NCBI RefSeq assembly: GCF_003863965.1
Contig: NZ_RRCN01000001.1
Coordinates: 5,228,304 to 5,292,303, forward strand
DNA length: 64,000 nt
Reading direction: 5' to 3'
From: Paenibacillus oralis
Lineage (GTDB): Bacteria; Bacillota; Bacilli; Paenibacillales; Paenibacillaceae
In this document: positions 1-8,487 of the stretch, piece after piece
How the letters are laid out: every line of letters begins with the position of its first letter
How positions within the stretch are numbered: the stretch's first letter is position 1
Program-made: the position numbers and the translations under genes
Notes under the pieces: generated by a model
The model's database searches: none
What the model was told of the DNA's origin: nothing
What the model saw: the letters and a program-made list of their open reading frames with translations, nothing else

Positions 1-2
1 CG

Positions 3-77
3 GCTATATTGAAAAGGGATAAGGTAATCACCTATGCGGCGGCAAAAATCTGCGGGCGGCTTTACAAGAAAAGTTAG
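3..77 (+). other. possible 3' end of an upstream gene
   Basis: One forward frame is open from the window edge to a TAG at 75-77 and encodes about 24 residues rich in Lys, Ala and Ile. The stretch is too short to identify. Another frame closes at position 22 and could equally be the end of the preceding gene. Confidence 0.2.
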
Positions 78-104
78 TTATAATACTATTGTTATAACAA
101 CTAA
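74..104. promoter_or_regulatory. candidate MarR operator
   Basis: A perfect 12-bp palindrome, TTGTTATAACAA, lies at 89-100. A wider inverted arrangement pairs TTAGTT (74-79) with AACTAA (99-104), and GTTATAA also occurs at 77-83. The site is immediately upstream of the MarR gene. This is the usual size and place for a MarR autoregulatory operator, but binding is inferred. Confidence 0.5.
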
Positions 105-127
105 TTTGCGGAAAGGGAAATTTGCGG

Positions 128-580
128 ATGGAGGTAAATCAACGTGGGGCTGACTTGGCTGTCGGCTTCATTATGGGCGTGACCCACCGGAAAATTGCGT
201 CATTACTGCAACATCGTTTGAAGGAGTATGACATTACGCCGGAGCAGTGGTCCGTGCTCAATCAGATCGACCAATCCGAAGGTTTGATTCAGAAGGAGAT
301 TGCCGGCCGGTGCGGCAAGGACAAGCCTACGACCACGCGCATCCTCGATTTATTGGAAAGCAAAGGCTTAATCTACAAGCAGACCGGAAAACAGGACCGC
401 CGATCCTTTGCGGTGTTCAGTACGGAACGCGGCCGGACGTTGATCCGGGAAACGATCGCGCTTGAGCAAGGGGTCACGGAGGAAGTGAAGCGCTGCATGT
501 CCGAGGAGGAGTACCGCGTGCTGCTGAATTTGCTGGAGCGGATCAACGTGCATCTCACCGGCCAACTGGAGAACAATTAG
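128..580 (+). CDS. MarR family transcriptional regulator
   Basis: A 150-residue winged-helix repressor of the MarR family. The core contains EYDITPEQWSVLNQI, the recognition segment around KDKPTTTRILDLLESKGLI, and the wing DRRSFAVFSTERGRTL. ATG at 128 is preferred over TTG at 122 because GAAAGGG at 111-117 is well spaced for it. The gene lies 23 bp upstream of an MFS transporter in the same direction, the common MarR-exporter operon arrangement. It therefore probably controls that transporter through the palindrome at 74-104, with release by a small ligand. The ligand cannot be read from the sequence. Confidence 0.9.
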   Translation: MEVNQRGADLAVGFIMGVTHRKIASLLQHRLKEYDITPEQWSVLNQIDQSEGLIQKEIAGRCGKDKPTTTRILDLLESKGLIYKQTGKQDRRSFAVFSTERGRTLIRETIALEQGVTEEVKRCMSEEEYRVLLNLLERINVHLTGQLENN

Positions 581-603
581 ATAGAGAGTGGGAGAAATCA
601 GAG

Positions 604-1851
604 ATGAAGGAATCAATTCAATCCGAACCGTTGTGGACGAGGTCGTTTATTTCGTTAACGATCTCTACTTTTTTGCTGTTTTTAAATTTGCATATGCTGT
701 TGTCTTCGTTTTCCGCTTACGTCAAAAACGAACTGGCCGCCACGGATTTGCAGGTTAGCCTGGTGACCAGCGTATTTGCGGCTTCCGCCATCGTTACGCG
801 CTTTTTGGCGGCGGCATTGTTAAAAAGAATGTCTTCAAACAGCTTGCTGTTCATCGGCCTGATCATCGCGGCGGCAATGACCGCGCTGAACAGCCTGGCC
901 GGATCCGTCGGAGGGCTATTATTGATGCGAGCGGGATACGGGGTCGGATTCGGGATCGCCAGCACGATTTTGCCGACGCTGGTGTCGCAAATCATTCCGC
1001 TCCGGCGCATGGGGGAAGGCATCGGTTATTTCGGCTTGTCCACCAGCTTGGCGATGTCGGTTGGACCGATGCTCGGACTTAACATGATGGGTCGGTTTGG
1101 ATTTGGCGCATTGTCGCTGGCCGGCGCGGCAGCTGTGGTGATCATGTTTCCGCTTTTGCTGCTGACCCGGGCGCTGCCGCCCGCTTCCCGGGGCCGGGAC
1201 TTAGGCAAGGCTAATCAAGAAGAGGCAACAGCCGGCCGGAAGGAAAGTGCAGGCAGGAATACCCGCGGTTTTAACCGCAAGCTTTTGTTCCCGGCCTTTT
1301 TAAATATCGTATTGGCGATTACTTACAGCGGGCTGCTCAGTTTTATCGCACTTTATGGAGAGTTTGTCCATCTTTCGCAGGTGGGGCTGTTTTTCCTGTT
1401 TAATGCCATTACAATCGTCATTATCCGGCCGATTTCCGGACGTATCTTCGACAGTAAGGGTCACGCCGCCGTTCTTTTGCCCGCGGCAGCTTCGGTGATC
1501 GCCAGCATGGTGATCTTATCGTTTACAACCTCGCTGGGCATGCTGATTTTGTCGGCATTGCTGTACGGTCTTGGCTTTGGCGCGATTCAGCCGACGATAC
1601 AGGCCTGGATGATTCGCAGCAGCTCGCCTGAGCAATATGGCGCAGCCAACAGCATGTTCTATAATTCCACCGATTTCGGCGTTGCGATCGGATCGGTGAT
1701 TTTGGGAGCGATCGCTTCCGCCACGGATTACGCCGTCATGTATCGCTATTCCGCCGGGTTTATGGGAATGTTTATCGTCATTTATTTGCTGGTCATGGCG
1801 GCAACCAGGGCTGGTCAAGCTAAGGCTAAACCTAACGCCAACGAACGATAA
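604..1851 (+). CDS. MFS transporter, probable drug or metabolite exporter
   Basis: A 415-residue integral membrane protein with about twelve hydrophobic segments in two halves. The halves are separated by a charged linker around residues 195-222 (SRGRDLGKANQEEATAGRKE). Glycine-rich helices and the RPISGRIFD-type loop after the second-half helices fit the major facilitator superfamily. GGGAG at 588-592 provides the ribosome site. It is the second gene of a two-gene unit with the MarR regulator and is followed at once by a strong terminator. Efflux of a toxic or signalling compound is inferred from the MarR partner. The substrate is unknown. Confidence 0.85.
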   Translation: MKESIQSEPLWTRSFISLTISTFLLFLNLHMLLSSFSAYVKNELAATDLQVSLVTSVFAASAIVTRFLAAALLKRMSSNSLLFIGLIIAAAMTALNSLAGSVGGLLLMRAGYGVGFGIASTILPTLVSQIIPLRRMGEGIGYFGLSTSLAMSVGPMLGLNMMGRFGFGALSLAGAAAVVIMFPLLLLTRALPPASRGRDLGKANQEEATAGRKESAGRNTRGFNRKLLFPAFLNIVLAITYSGLLSFIALYGEFVHLSQVGLFFLFNAITIVIIRPISGRIFDSKGHAAVLLPAAASVIASMVILSFTTSLGMLILSALLYGLGFGAIQPTIQAWMIRSSSPEQYGAANSMFYNSTDFGVAIGSVILGAIASATDYAVMYRYSAGFMGMFIVIYLLVMAATRAGQAKAKPNANER

Positions 1852-1880
1852 TTTCGAATATGAGAGTGAAAAGTTCAAGA

Positions 1881-1922
1881 AGAGCGGGCCGAGGGCATTT
1901 CCTCGCATCCCGCTCTTTTTTA
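1881..1922 (+). terminator. rho-independent terminator of the MarR-MFS operon
   Basis: AGAGCGGG (1881-1888) pairs with CCCGCTCT (1909-1916), with an inner GAGG/CCTC pairing, and is followed by a T-run. It lies 30 bp after the MFS stop codon. Confidence 0.85.
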
Positions 1923-1942
1923 TTGAATCCAGCATAGGCTGC

Positions 1943-1973
1943 AGAATACAAATTATGGATATGGGCCATATTA
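1943..1973 (+). promoter_or_regulatory. candidate sigma-G promoter of the gerK operon
   Basis: AGAATA (1943-1948) and CATATTA (1967-1973) are separated by 18 bp. They closely resemble the forespore sigma-G consensus (TGAATA, 17-18 bp, CATACTA). The site lies about 30 bp upstream of gerKA, where germinant-receptor operons normally carry a sigma-G promoter. Confidence 0.55.
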
Positions 1974-2001
1974 CTGTTAGTTCACGGGTTGGAGGCGCGT
2001 C

Positions 2002-3573
2002 ATGAGGAAACTAGGCCGAAATCTACGAAAAGGCAGCCGGGGAAGAGTCACTGCCCCTGCGGATCGGGAAATGGGTCAAACGTCAAGCGACGGGCTCTAC
2101 GGCTCATTATCCGGGACGATTTCTTATCTGCGCTCAAAAATGGGCGGCAGCTCCGATGTCGTCATTCGCCGGCTGCAAAACCGCGGTCCGGCAGGGGAAG
2201 ACGTGGCCGTCTGTTATATTGGCGGGCTTATCGATCAAATGCTTTTAAGCAAATTGATCGACGATTTGGACAAGCGCTTCTTTATTGTGGATCAGGACTA
2301 TCCGAGCGAGCCGCTCGCCGACCAAATCGGGGCCGGAAACGTAAAGCGGATCTCAGGCGGGACCGATCTGATCTCCGCCATATTAAGCGGTTCCGCCGCG
2401 ATCGTTATCGACGGGGCGCAAGGCGCCATCGTTGCTTCCATTCCGGGCGGGCCGCGCAGATCGGTCGAAGAGCCTTCGACCCAAACCGTCATTCGCGGGC
2501 CAAAGGAAGGGTTTACCGAAGAAATGTCCACGAATATGGCTTTGCTGAGACGAAAGATCAGGTCTCCCGATCTGCGTTTCGAAAACCGGACGGTGGGGAC
2601 TTACACGCAAACGAAGGTCGTCGTCGCTTATATCGAGGGACTTGCCAATCCCGCCGTGCTTCAAGAGGTGTTTAACCGCCTTGATGCCATTCATACGGAC
2701 AGCATTTTGGAAGGCGGTTATATCGAGGAATTTATCCAGGATAAAGCGTTCACCCCGTTTCCGACGATCATGAACACGGAACGTCCCGACGCCGCGGCAG
2801 GAAGTTTATTGGAGGGACAGGTTGTCATTCTGGTGGACGGAAGTCCGTTTGTGCTGATTTGCCCGGTCACGTTTTTCAAATTTTTCTTGTCCAGCGAAGA
2901 TTATTATCAGCGTTACGATATATCGACCTTTTTGCGCGGCATCCGCCTGCTTTCCTTCCTTGTCGCCATGTTGCTTCCTGCCTTGTATATCGCCGTGACC
3001 ACCTTTCATCCGGAAATGCTGCCGACCACGATGCTGATCAGTTTGGCAGCGCAGCGTGAAGGGACTCCTTTGCCGGCACTGCTGGAGGCGTTGCTGATGG
3101 AAATCACGTTTGAAGTCATCCGCGAGGCCGGGGTTCGCATGCCGCGGGTGGTCGGGTCGGCGATTTCGATCGTCGGCGCGCTCGTCTTGGGGCAGGCTGC
3201 GGTGCAAGCCGGTTTGGTATCCGCTGCGATGGTCATCATCGTATCGTTTACGGCCATCTCCAATTTTGTCATCCCTACGTTCGGCATGTCGTCCGCGGTC
3301 AGACTGATCCGGTTCGGATTAATGATCCTGGCCGGAACGTTTGGGCTCTACGGCATATTGGCCGGCCTGATTCCGATCCTGATGCACCTTGTTTCCTTAA
3401 GCTCGTTTGGGGTTCCTTATTTATTGCCGGTCGCCCCGCTGAGTTTTGCGAATATGAAGGATGTCTTTATTCGGGCGCCCTGGCCAAAGATGAAGAAGCG
3501 GCCGACGTACATCAACGAAGACAACAAAACAAGACAAGGCTCCGTACCGAACGACGGGCTGATTAAAAAGTAG
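2002..3573 (+). CDS. gerKA: spore germinant receptor subunit A (GerA/GerKA family)
   Basis: A 523-residue GerA-family subunit, close to the usual length. The soluble N-terminal part (about residues 45-285) contains the family segments DVAVCYIGGLIDQMLL and EGLANPAVLQEVFNRLDAI. Roughly five membrane segments follow between about 290 and 490, including the conserved LPALYIAVTTFHPEMLPT stretch. GGAGG at 1991-1995 precedes ATG 2002. It is the first gene of an A-C-B operon, four bases ahead of gerKC. The receptor sits in the spore inner membrane and responds to nutrients (amino acids, sugars or ions). The exact germinant cannot be deduced. Confidence 0.93.
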   Translation: MRKLGRNLRKGSRGRVTAPADREMGQTSSDGLYGSLSGTISYLRSKMGGSSDVVIRRLQNRGPAGEDVAVCYIGGLIDQMLLSKLIDDLDKRFFIVDQDYPSEPLADQIGAGNVKRISGGTDLISAILSGSAAIVIDGAQGAIVASIPGGPRRSVEEPSTQTVIRGPKEGFTEEMSTNMALLRRKIRSPDLRFENRTVGTYTQTKVVVAYIEGLANPAVLQEVFNRLDAIHTDSILEGGYIEEFIQDKAFTPFPTIMNTERPDAAAGSLLEGQVVILVDGSPFVLICPVTFFKFFLSSEDYYQRYDISTFLRGIRLLSFLVAMLLPALYIAVTTFHPEMLPTTMLISLAAQREGTPLPALLEALLMEITFEVIREAGVRMPRVVGSAISIVGALVLGQAAVQAGLVSAAMVIIVSFTAISNFVIPTFGMSSAVRLIRFGLMILAGTFGLYGILAGLIPILMHLVSLSSFGVPYLLPVAPLSFANMKDVFIRAPWPKMKKRPTYINEDNKTRQGSVPNDGLIKK

Positions 3574-3577
3574 GGGA

Positions 3578-4831
3578 ATGAGCGCCATTATGCGGGTGTT
3601 TTTGTTGTGTTGCGCTGCAGCGGTCCTATGTCTTACTGCAACCGGATGCTGGAATCGTACGGAACTGAATGAGCTAGGCATCACCGTAGCCACGGGGTTC
3701 GACCGGTCCGGAAACGATTGGGAAATATCCTATCAGATTGTCGTTCCTTCCGCCACGGGGACAAGCCAGGGAGGAGGAGGGGGCGGAGGCGGAGGCTCCC
3801 AGCCCAGCGTAACCGTGTTTACGACGAAAGGCAAGACGATTCGGGAAGCGGCCGCTTTAGGGTATGTGGAGAACCCGCGCCGTCTTTACTTCGGCCATAC
3901 CGAAATTACGGTGATCGGTAAAGAGGCGGCGGAAGCGGGGATCAACCAAATTTTAGATTTATACTTCCGCAATGTTGAAGCGCGTGAAACCGTACTGGTT
4001 GCCGTAACGGACCGCAAGGCTTCGGATATTTTAAGAAATATGGTGCCTCCGGAGAAAATGCCGGGCAGCGCGCTGGCAGATATTATGCACAAACAGCAAT
4101 CCAATACCTCCTATTTTCCAGTTATTAACCTGTTTCAACTGGCGCAAAAAATTTCATCCGACTCACGGGCGGCCGGCGTTCCGGCCATAAGCGTCCCCGA
4201 AGGCAGCGAAAAGCCCTTAGAATCCCTGGATATCAACAAAACCACCTCTCCTCCCGTTAAAATGAAAGTCGTGCGTCTGGGAGTATTCAAAGGCGATCGG
4301 CTGGCGGGGTGGCTGAACCCGGAGCAGAGCTACGGCATTGCCTGGCTTTCCGATCAGGTAAAGGGCAGCACTCTGTCGTTTGCTTGTCCGCGTAGCGATC
4401 CACAGAGTAATCTTGGGGGCTCCCTTCGCATAAATAAGGCGAAAACGAAAGTAACTCCCGTCAAGGCGGGGGATCATTACAATATGAAGGTTCACATTCA
4501 AGCCAGTGGAGACTTGATGGAATACATGTGCGGCGGCGATCCGTTCAGTCCCAAGACGATACAGGCGATCGAGCGGGAAGTTGGCGCTACGATCATCGAC
4601 ACGGTTAATACGGGTTGGGAAGCCGCGCAAAAAATGCGCGTCGATTTGCCGGGATTTGCCGGAAAAATCCACCGCAATGATCCTAAAGCCTGGAGAGAGC
4701 TGAAGGACAATTGGGACGAGGAACTCTCCAAGATCAAGTTGGAAGTGTATGTGACGGTAAAAATCGAGCGTCCCGGCCTGTTGAAGAAATCGTTTAAACA
4801 GCTATCTAACCAAAACGGCCATAGTGGATGA
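3578..4831 (+). CDS. gerKC: germinant receptor lipoprotein subunit C (Ger(x)C family)
   Basis: A 417-residue Ger(x)C lipoprotein. A signal peptide ends in the lipobox LTATGC with the lipid-modified Cys at residue 24, followed by WNRTELNELG, which is diagnostic of GerC proteins. A run of nine glycines near residue 67 comes from a GGA/GGG/GGC simple repeat at about 3771-3796. It probably forms a flexible loop and could vary in length between strains. The C-terminal domain ends in EELSKIKLEVYVTVKIERPG. An internal ATG at 3590 is an alternative start. The gene overlaps the open frame of gerKB. Confidence 0.92.
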   Translation: MSAIMRVFLLCCAAAVLCLTATGCWNRTELNELGITVATGFDRSGNDWEISYQIVVPSATGTSQGGGGGGGGGSQPSVTVFTTKGKTIREAAALGYVENPRRLYFGHTEITVIGKEAAEAGINQILDLYFRNVEARETVLVAVTDRKASDILRNMVPPEKMPGSALADIMHKQQSNTSYFPVINLFQLAQKISSDSRAAGVPAISVPEGSEKPLESLDINKTTSPPVKMKVVRLGVFKGDRLAGWLNPEQSYGIAWLSDQVKGSTLSFACPRSDPQSNLGGSLRINKAKTKVTPVKAGDHYNMKVHIQASGDLMEYMCGGDPFSPKTIQAIEREVGATIIDTVNTGWEAAQKMRVDLPGFAGKIHRNDPKAWRELKDNWDEELSKIKLEVYVTVKIERPGLLKKSFKQLSNQNGHSG

Positions 4832-4851
4832 ACCAGGAAGAAGGTGAACTC

Positions 4852-5940
4852 ATGAAGCAGGAGAAATCCGGACTTGCCGAATTGATTAGCGGATTTGTAT
4901 TGTTTGAAGTCGGGAGCACCACGTTGTTTCAAATCGGTGGTGATGCCGGGCAAGATGCGTGGGCCGCCATGGCCATCGCCGCCGTTGCCGGCTTCATTCT
5001 TTTATTAATGTACTTGGCTATTCATCGCCGCGACCCCGAACTTGATCTGTTCGAATTGTGCCGAAAATATTTGGGGAAAACGGCGGGTTCGCTGCTTTCC
5101 GTCTTGTTCGTCGTTTATTTTGCTTATGAAGCCTCACGTAATTTACGTGATTTGGGAGAATTGGCCGCTTATGTGCTTCTGAACCGAACTCCGCTGGTGG
5201 TCATTATGCTCATCGGGCTCGCTATCGTGGCCAACAGTGCCAGATACGGCCTTCGGGTCGTGTTTCTTTGTGGTCTTGTCTTATTTCCGCTCGTTGTTTT
5301 AAGTTATATGATACTCATTTCGATGATCGGGGGACTGGGGCTAATGCACTTTGAAAATATGCTTCCTATATTGGAAAACGGCTTAAAGCCCGTGTGGAAG
5401 GAAGTCCCGAACATTATCTCTTTCCCTTTCGCTCAACCGATGCTGTTTCTGGTATTTTTTTCGCGGCTGAAAACGGAGCAAAATGCCCGCAAGGCTTTTT
5501 TGATCGCTTATGGGTGCACTGCCGTGTTCCTAATTGCTGTCAATCAAATCAACGTGCTGGTGCTCGGCCCCAAACTGGCGAGCACGGTAGCCTTTCCGCT
5601 GCTGCAAACCGTACAACTGATCGAATTGGCCGAAGTGTTTGAGAGAATGGATGTGCTGTTTGTTATTGTTTTGTTTATGGGGCTTGGCGCCAAAATGCTT
5701 CTGTTTTATATCGGCGCCGTGAAGGGATGCGATCGGGTTACCGGAGTTCCTTATAAAAAATGGATCATTCCGGTGGGCATAGCGATTTTTGGTGCTGCTT
5801 TAACATCTCCGAATTATTCGCATTTTATATGGGTCGGTCTCGAAGTTGTGCTGAAGTGGTACCCGCTGATTCAAATATGCGCTCCGGCGCTGCTGTTCAT
5901 GGCGATGCTGATCAAGCGCAAAAAGAAGCTGCAGCAGTAA
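4852..5940 (+). CDS. gerKB: germinant receptor permease subunit B (GerKB, APC superfamily)
   Basis: A 362-residue membrane protein with about ten hydrophobic helices and the GerB features EKSGLAELISGFVLFEVGS near the start and FPFAQPMLFLVFFSRLK in the middle. The frame is open from 4828, overlapping the gerKC stop. The purine-rich AGGAAGAAGGTG at 4834-4845 points to ATG 4852 as the true start. GerB subunits are related to amino-acid permeases and probably form the nutrient-binding pocket. It completes the A-C-B receptor operon. Confidence 0.9.
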   Translation: MKQEKSGLAELISGFVLFEVGSTTLFQIGGDAGQDAWAAMAIAAVAGFILLLMYLAIHRRDPELDLFELCRKYLGKTAGSLLSVLFVVYFAYEASRNLRDLGELAAYVLLNRTPLVVIMLIGLAIVANSARYGLRVVFLCGLVLFPLVVLSYMILISMIGGLGLMHFENMLPILENGLKPVWKEVPNIISFPFAQPMLFLVFFSRLKTEQNARKAFLIAYGCTAVFLIAVNQINVLVLGPKLASTVAFPLLQTVQLIELAEVFERMDVLFVIVLFMGLGAKMLLFYIGAVKGCDRVTGVPYKKWIIPVGIAIFGAALTSPNYSHFIWVGLEVVLKWYPLIQICAPALLFMAMLIKRKKKLQQ

Positions 5941-5962
5941 GAAAAACATCTGGCGGTGTTCT

Positions 5963-5996
5963 AAAAAAATCCGCTATGGCCACCGGCCACGCGGAT
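5963..5996 (-). terminator. rho-independent terminator for the small minus-strand gene
   Basis: ATCCGC (5969-5974) pairs with GCGGAT (5991-5996), with inner TGGCC/GGCCA pairs. Read on the minus strand it is followed by seven T residues (the A-run at 5963-5969). It ends the gene at 6010-6192 and faces the gerK operon. Confidence 0.75.
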
Positions 5997-6009
5997 CGTT
6001 ATCGACGGC

Positions 6010-6192
6010 TTATTGTTTTGCGGAATCGGTATCGGCAAACGGCGCCGGTTTGGCCACCCATTCGTCGGCTTCCGGTTCGATGTCCACGCCGCTTTTCATT
6101 TTCTTTTTTTCGGCCATAGAGTCGCCGGCAGGATCGATTTTATTGCGAAGTTTCGCTTCGTCGCGGGAATGCTGCCCGTTTTGCTGTTCCAT
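6010..6192 (-). CDS. small highly charged hypothetical protein
   Basis: A 60-residue hydrophilic protein starting MEQQNGQHSRDEAKL and ending in a Pro/Ala/Asp-rich tail. There is no membrane segment and no cysteine. A strong ribosome site (AGGAGG on the minus strand at about 6198-6203) and a dedicated terminator downstream show that it is a real gene. Its composition resembles small acid-rich proteins found in spore-forming bacilli, but I do not recognise the family. It lies between the gerK operon and a divergently transcribed glycosidase. Confidence 0.7.
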   Translation of the reverse strand: MEQQNGQHSRDEAKLRNKIDPAGDSMAEKKKMKSGVDIEPEADEWVAKPAPFADTDSAKQ

Positions 6193-6405
6193 GCTGTTCC
6201 TCCTTGTGTCTCACTCTGTTAGTGGTAGTTTACCTTATTTATCGTTTCCCGATCCGTCCGATTACAAACATTTTAACGCTTACCGTCTTGCTTTCACTTC
6301 TTGTCCAATTGTAATAAAATACAATTAAGGACATCCTTGCTATTCATATCCGACGACCGAAAACGTAAGGCTTGATTTGCACTTTCGATTCGAGGAGGAA
6401 TGATG

Positions 6406-8106
6406 ATGTTTTTTACAAGGAAAGCGGCAGTACCTGCTCTAAAGCTTCAAAGGTTATGTGTGATGCTTATTTGCATGACGGTGTTCGTTTCGGCGGGATG
6501 GCTCGGTCCGGAACGGCGTGCGAACGCTGCCGGGGAATTAAAGCCATTTCCGCAGCAGGTCAGTTACCCGGGAATCATTAAACCGAATCACGTAACGCAA
6601 GCGGCGATGAACCAGGCCGTAGCGGAGTATTACAACTACTGGAAAGCGAAGTATCTCAAACACGACTTAACATCATTGCCGGGCGGATACTACGTGAAAG
6701 GGGACATTACGGGAGATCCGGACGGCTTTACCGCATTAGGTTCCTCCGAAGGTCAAGGGTACGGGATGGTTATTACCGCACTAATGGCTGGTTACGATCC
6801 CGACGCCCGGACGATTTACGACGGATTGTTTAAAACGGCAAGGGCTTATAAAAGCTCGGGCAATCCCAACCTGATGGGTTGGGTCGTGGCGGACGATCCG
6901 GCCGCGCAAGGGCATTTCGGTTCGGCCACCGACGGCGATCTCGACATCGCTTACTCGCTTATTCTCGCTCATAATCAATGGGGATCAAGCGGCGCGATCA
7001 ACTATTTGCAGGAAGCGAAAAAAATGATCACGGACGGCATCAAAGTCAGTTATGTCACCAAATCCTATCGCCTGAACCTGGGCGACTGGGATTCCAAAGA
7101 TGCGCTCAACACGCGCCCTTCGGACTGGATGCTTAGCCATCTTCGGGCTTTTTACGAAGTGACGGAGGACGAAACCTGGATCCACGTCATCGATAGTTTA
7201 TACAATGTGTACCAGCAATTCAGCGCGGCTTATTCGCCAAACACCGGGCTGATCTCGGATTTTGTGGTAGGAAATCCGCCTAAACCGGCTCCGGAATGGT
7301 ATTTGGATGAGTTTAAGGAAACTAACATTTACTATTACAATGCAAGCCGGGTACCGCTGCGCGTCGTGATGGATTACGCCTTGTACGGAGACACGCGGGG
7401 CAAAGCGATCGCGGACAAGCTGGCGGCCTGGATTCAAAGCAAGACCGGCGGATCGCCCGCAGGCATCAAAAACGGGTACAAGCTGGACGGTTCGGCCGTC
7501 GGGGACTACGCCACGGCGGTGTTTGCCGCTCCGCTCATCTCGGCGGGAACGGCCAGCAGCGCCAATCAGGCATGGGTCAACGCCGGATGGGATTGGATGA
7601 AGAATCAGAAAGAAGACTATTTCAGCGATACCTACAATTTACTGAACATGCTGTTCCTTTCCGGCAACTGGTGGAAACCGGACGCCCAAACCGTGCCGCC
7701 TTCGGCGCCCAATCTGGCCTTGAACAAGCCGGCGGTATCCAGCTCTATTGAGGGCGTAGGATTTGAGCCTAGCCAAGCGGTCGACGGCAACCAAATGACA
7801 AGATGGGCCAGCCGCGAAGGCAGCGACCCGGAATGGATTTACGTGGACCTGGGATCGGTCCGGCAAATTACCGGGGTGAAGCTGCGCTGGGAGGATGCCT
7901 ATGCTAAGCATTATAAAATCCAGGTATCCACCGACAGCGGCGATCCCGAAAATTGGACAGACGTCTATACGGCGACAAGCGGTGACGGGGGCATAGACGA
8001 AATTCCGCTGGACTCCAAGCCGGCCAGATACGTAAGAATGTACGGGATCGGGCGGGGCACCCCTTACGGCTATTCGCTTTACGAGTTTGAGGTTGCCGGG
8101 CAGTAG
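6406..8106 (+). CDS. secreted GH8 endoglucanase/chitosanase with C-terminal CBM32-like domain
   Basis: A secreted 566-residue enzyme (568 if the first of three ATGs at 6400 is used). GGAGG at 6394-6398 best fits ATG 6406. The signal peptide ends at about ANA-A (residues 41-44, counted from 6400). The catalytic domain (about 50-425) carries the GH8 signature ATDGDLDIAYSLILAHNQW from residue 176. The presumed acid Glu117 lies in SSEGQGYGM. GH8 enzymes hydrolyse beta-1,4-glucan, lichenan or chitosan by inversion. Residues about 433-566 form an F5/8 type C (CBM32-like) jelly-roll, seen from NLALNKPA, AVDGNQMTRWAS and YVDLGS, that probably binds polysaccharide. Cellulose versus chitosan activity cannot be settled by eye. 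Confidence 0.88.
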   Translation: MFFTRKAAVPALKLQRLCVMLICMTVFVSAGWLGPERRANAAGELKPFPQQVSYPGIIKPNHVTQAAMNQAVAEYYNYWKAKYLKHDLTSLPGGYYVKGDITGDPDGFTALGSSEGQGYGMVITALMAGYDPDARTIYDGLFKTARAYKSSGNPNLMGWVVADDPAAQGHFGSATDGDLDIAYSLILAHNQWGSSGAINYLQEAKKMITDGIKVSYVTKSYRLNLGDWDSKDALNTRPSDWMLSHLRAFYEVTEDETWIHVIDSLYNVYQQFSAAYSPNTGLISDFVVGNPPKPAPEWYLDEFKETNIYYYNASRVPLRVVMDYALYGDTRGKAIADKLAAWIQSKTGGSPAGIKNGYKLDGSAVGDYATAVFAAPLISAGTASSANQAWVNAGWDWMKNQKEDYFSDTYNLLNMLFLSGNWWKPDAQTVPPSAPNLALNKPAVSSSIEGVGFEPSQAVDGNQMTRWASREGSDPEWIYVDLGSVRQITGVKLRWEDAYAKHYKIQVSTDSGDPENWTDVYTATSGDGGIDEIPLDSKPARYVRMYGIGRGTPYGYSLYEFEVAGQ

Positions 8107-8179
8107 CGCGGCAAGGATAATCGCTGCTGACGGCTGTCCGACATTCCCGGCTGTTCACTGTCGGCTGGCTGCTGACCGC

Positions 8180-8390
8180 TGGTCGCGGAAATAGCGGTAT
8201 AAAAAGGCCTTATTTTCGTCAAAAAGGGAGTATAGCATAAATAGAGGATTTTTTTACCGCTATTTTAGAAAGATGGGGGCGAAAGGCGCCTTTTTCCAAT
8301 CATGGCCTTCAAATAGGGACCAAAAGTTCCGCTATTTTCCGCAGGAGTGGTAAAAACTCAAAAATAGCGCCATAAATTACCGCTAGTTCC
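8180..8390. repeat. intergenic repeat cluster with AAATAGCGG cores
   Basis: The 380-bp gene-free gap between the GH8 gene and the convergent SNF2 gene holds several copies of an AAATAGCGG-like core in both orientations: about 8189-8198 (+), 8256-8266 (-), 8327-8338 (-) and 8360-8371 (+). Short A/T-rich arms surround each copy. There is no coding potential. Its layout resembles the clusters at 19538-19720 and 43971-44118. Its function is unknown. Confidence 0.55.
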
Positions 8391-8458
8391 GGCAACATAG
8401 ACTGCCCAAGCAAGTTCCTACTTCGCCTCTCTACGCCAAAAGCATGGTTTGCTCATTA

Positions 8459-8486
8459 AAAACCCGCCGGAGCTCCGGCGGGTTTT
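8459..8486 (-). terminator. perfect palindromic terminator of the SNF2 gene
   Basis: A 28-bp perfect palindrome (AAAACCCGCCGGAG and its complement) starts one base past the SNF2 stop codon. T-runs on both sides could make it bidirectional, also serving the GH8 gene. Confidence 0.85.
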
Positions 8487-8487
8487 C

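Noticed and set aside
1989-2675. Long arginine-rich forward open frame of 228 codons
   Set aside because: It overlaps gerKA in another frame, has a low-complexity Arg/Gly composition and no ribosome site. It is a shadow of GC-rich coding sequence.
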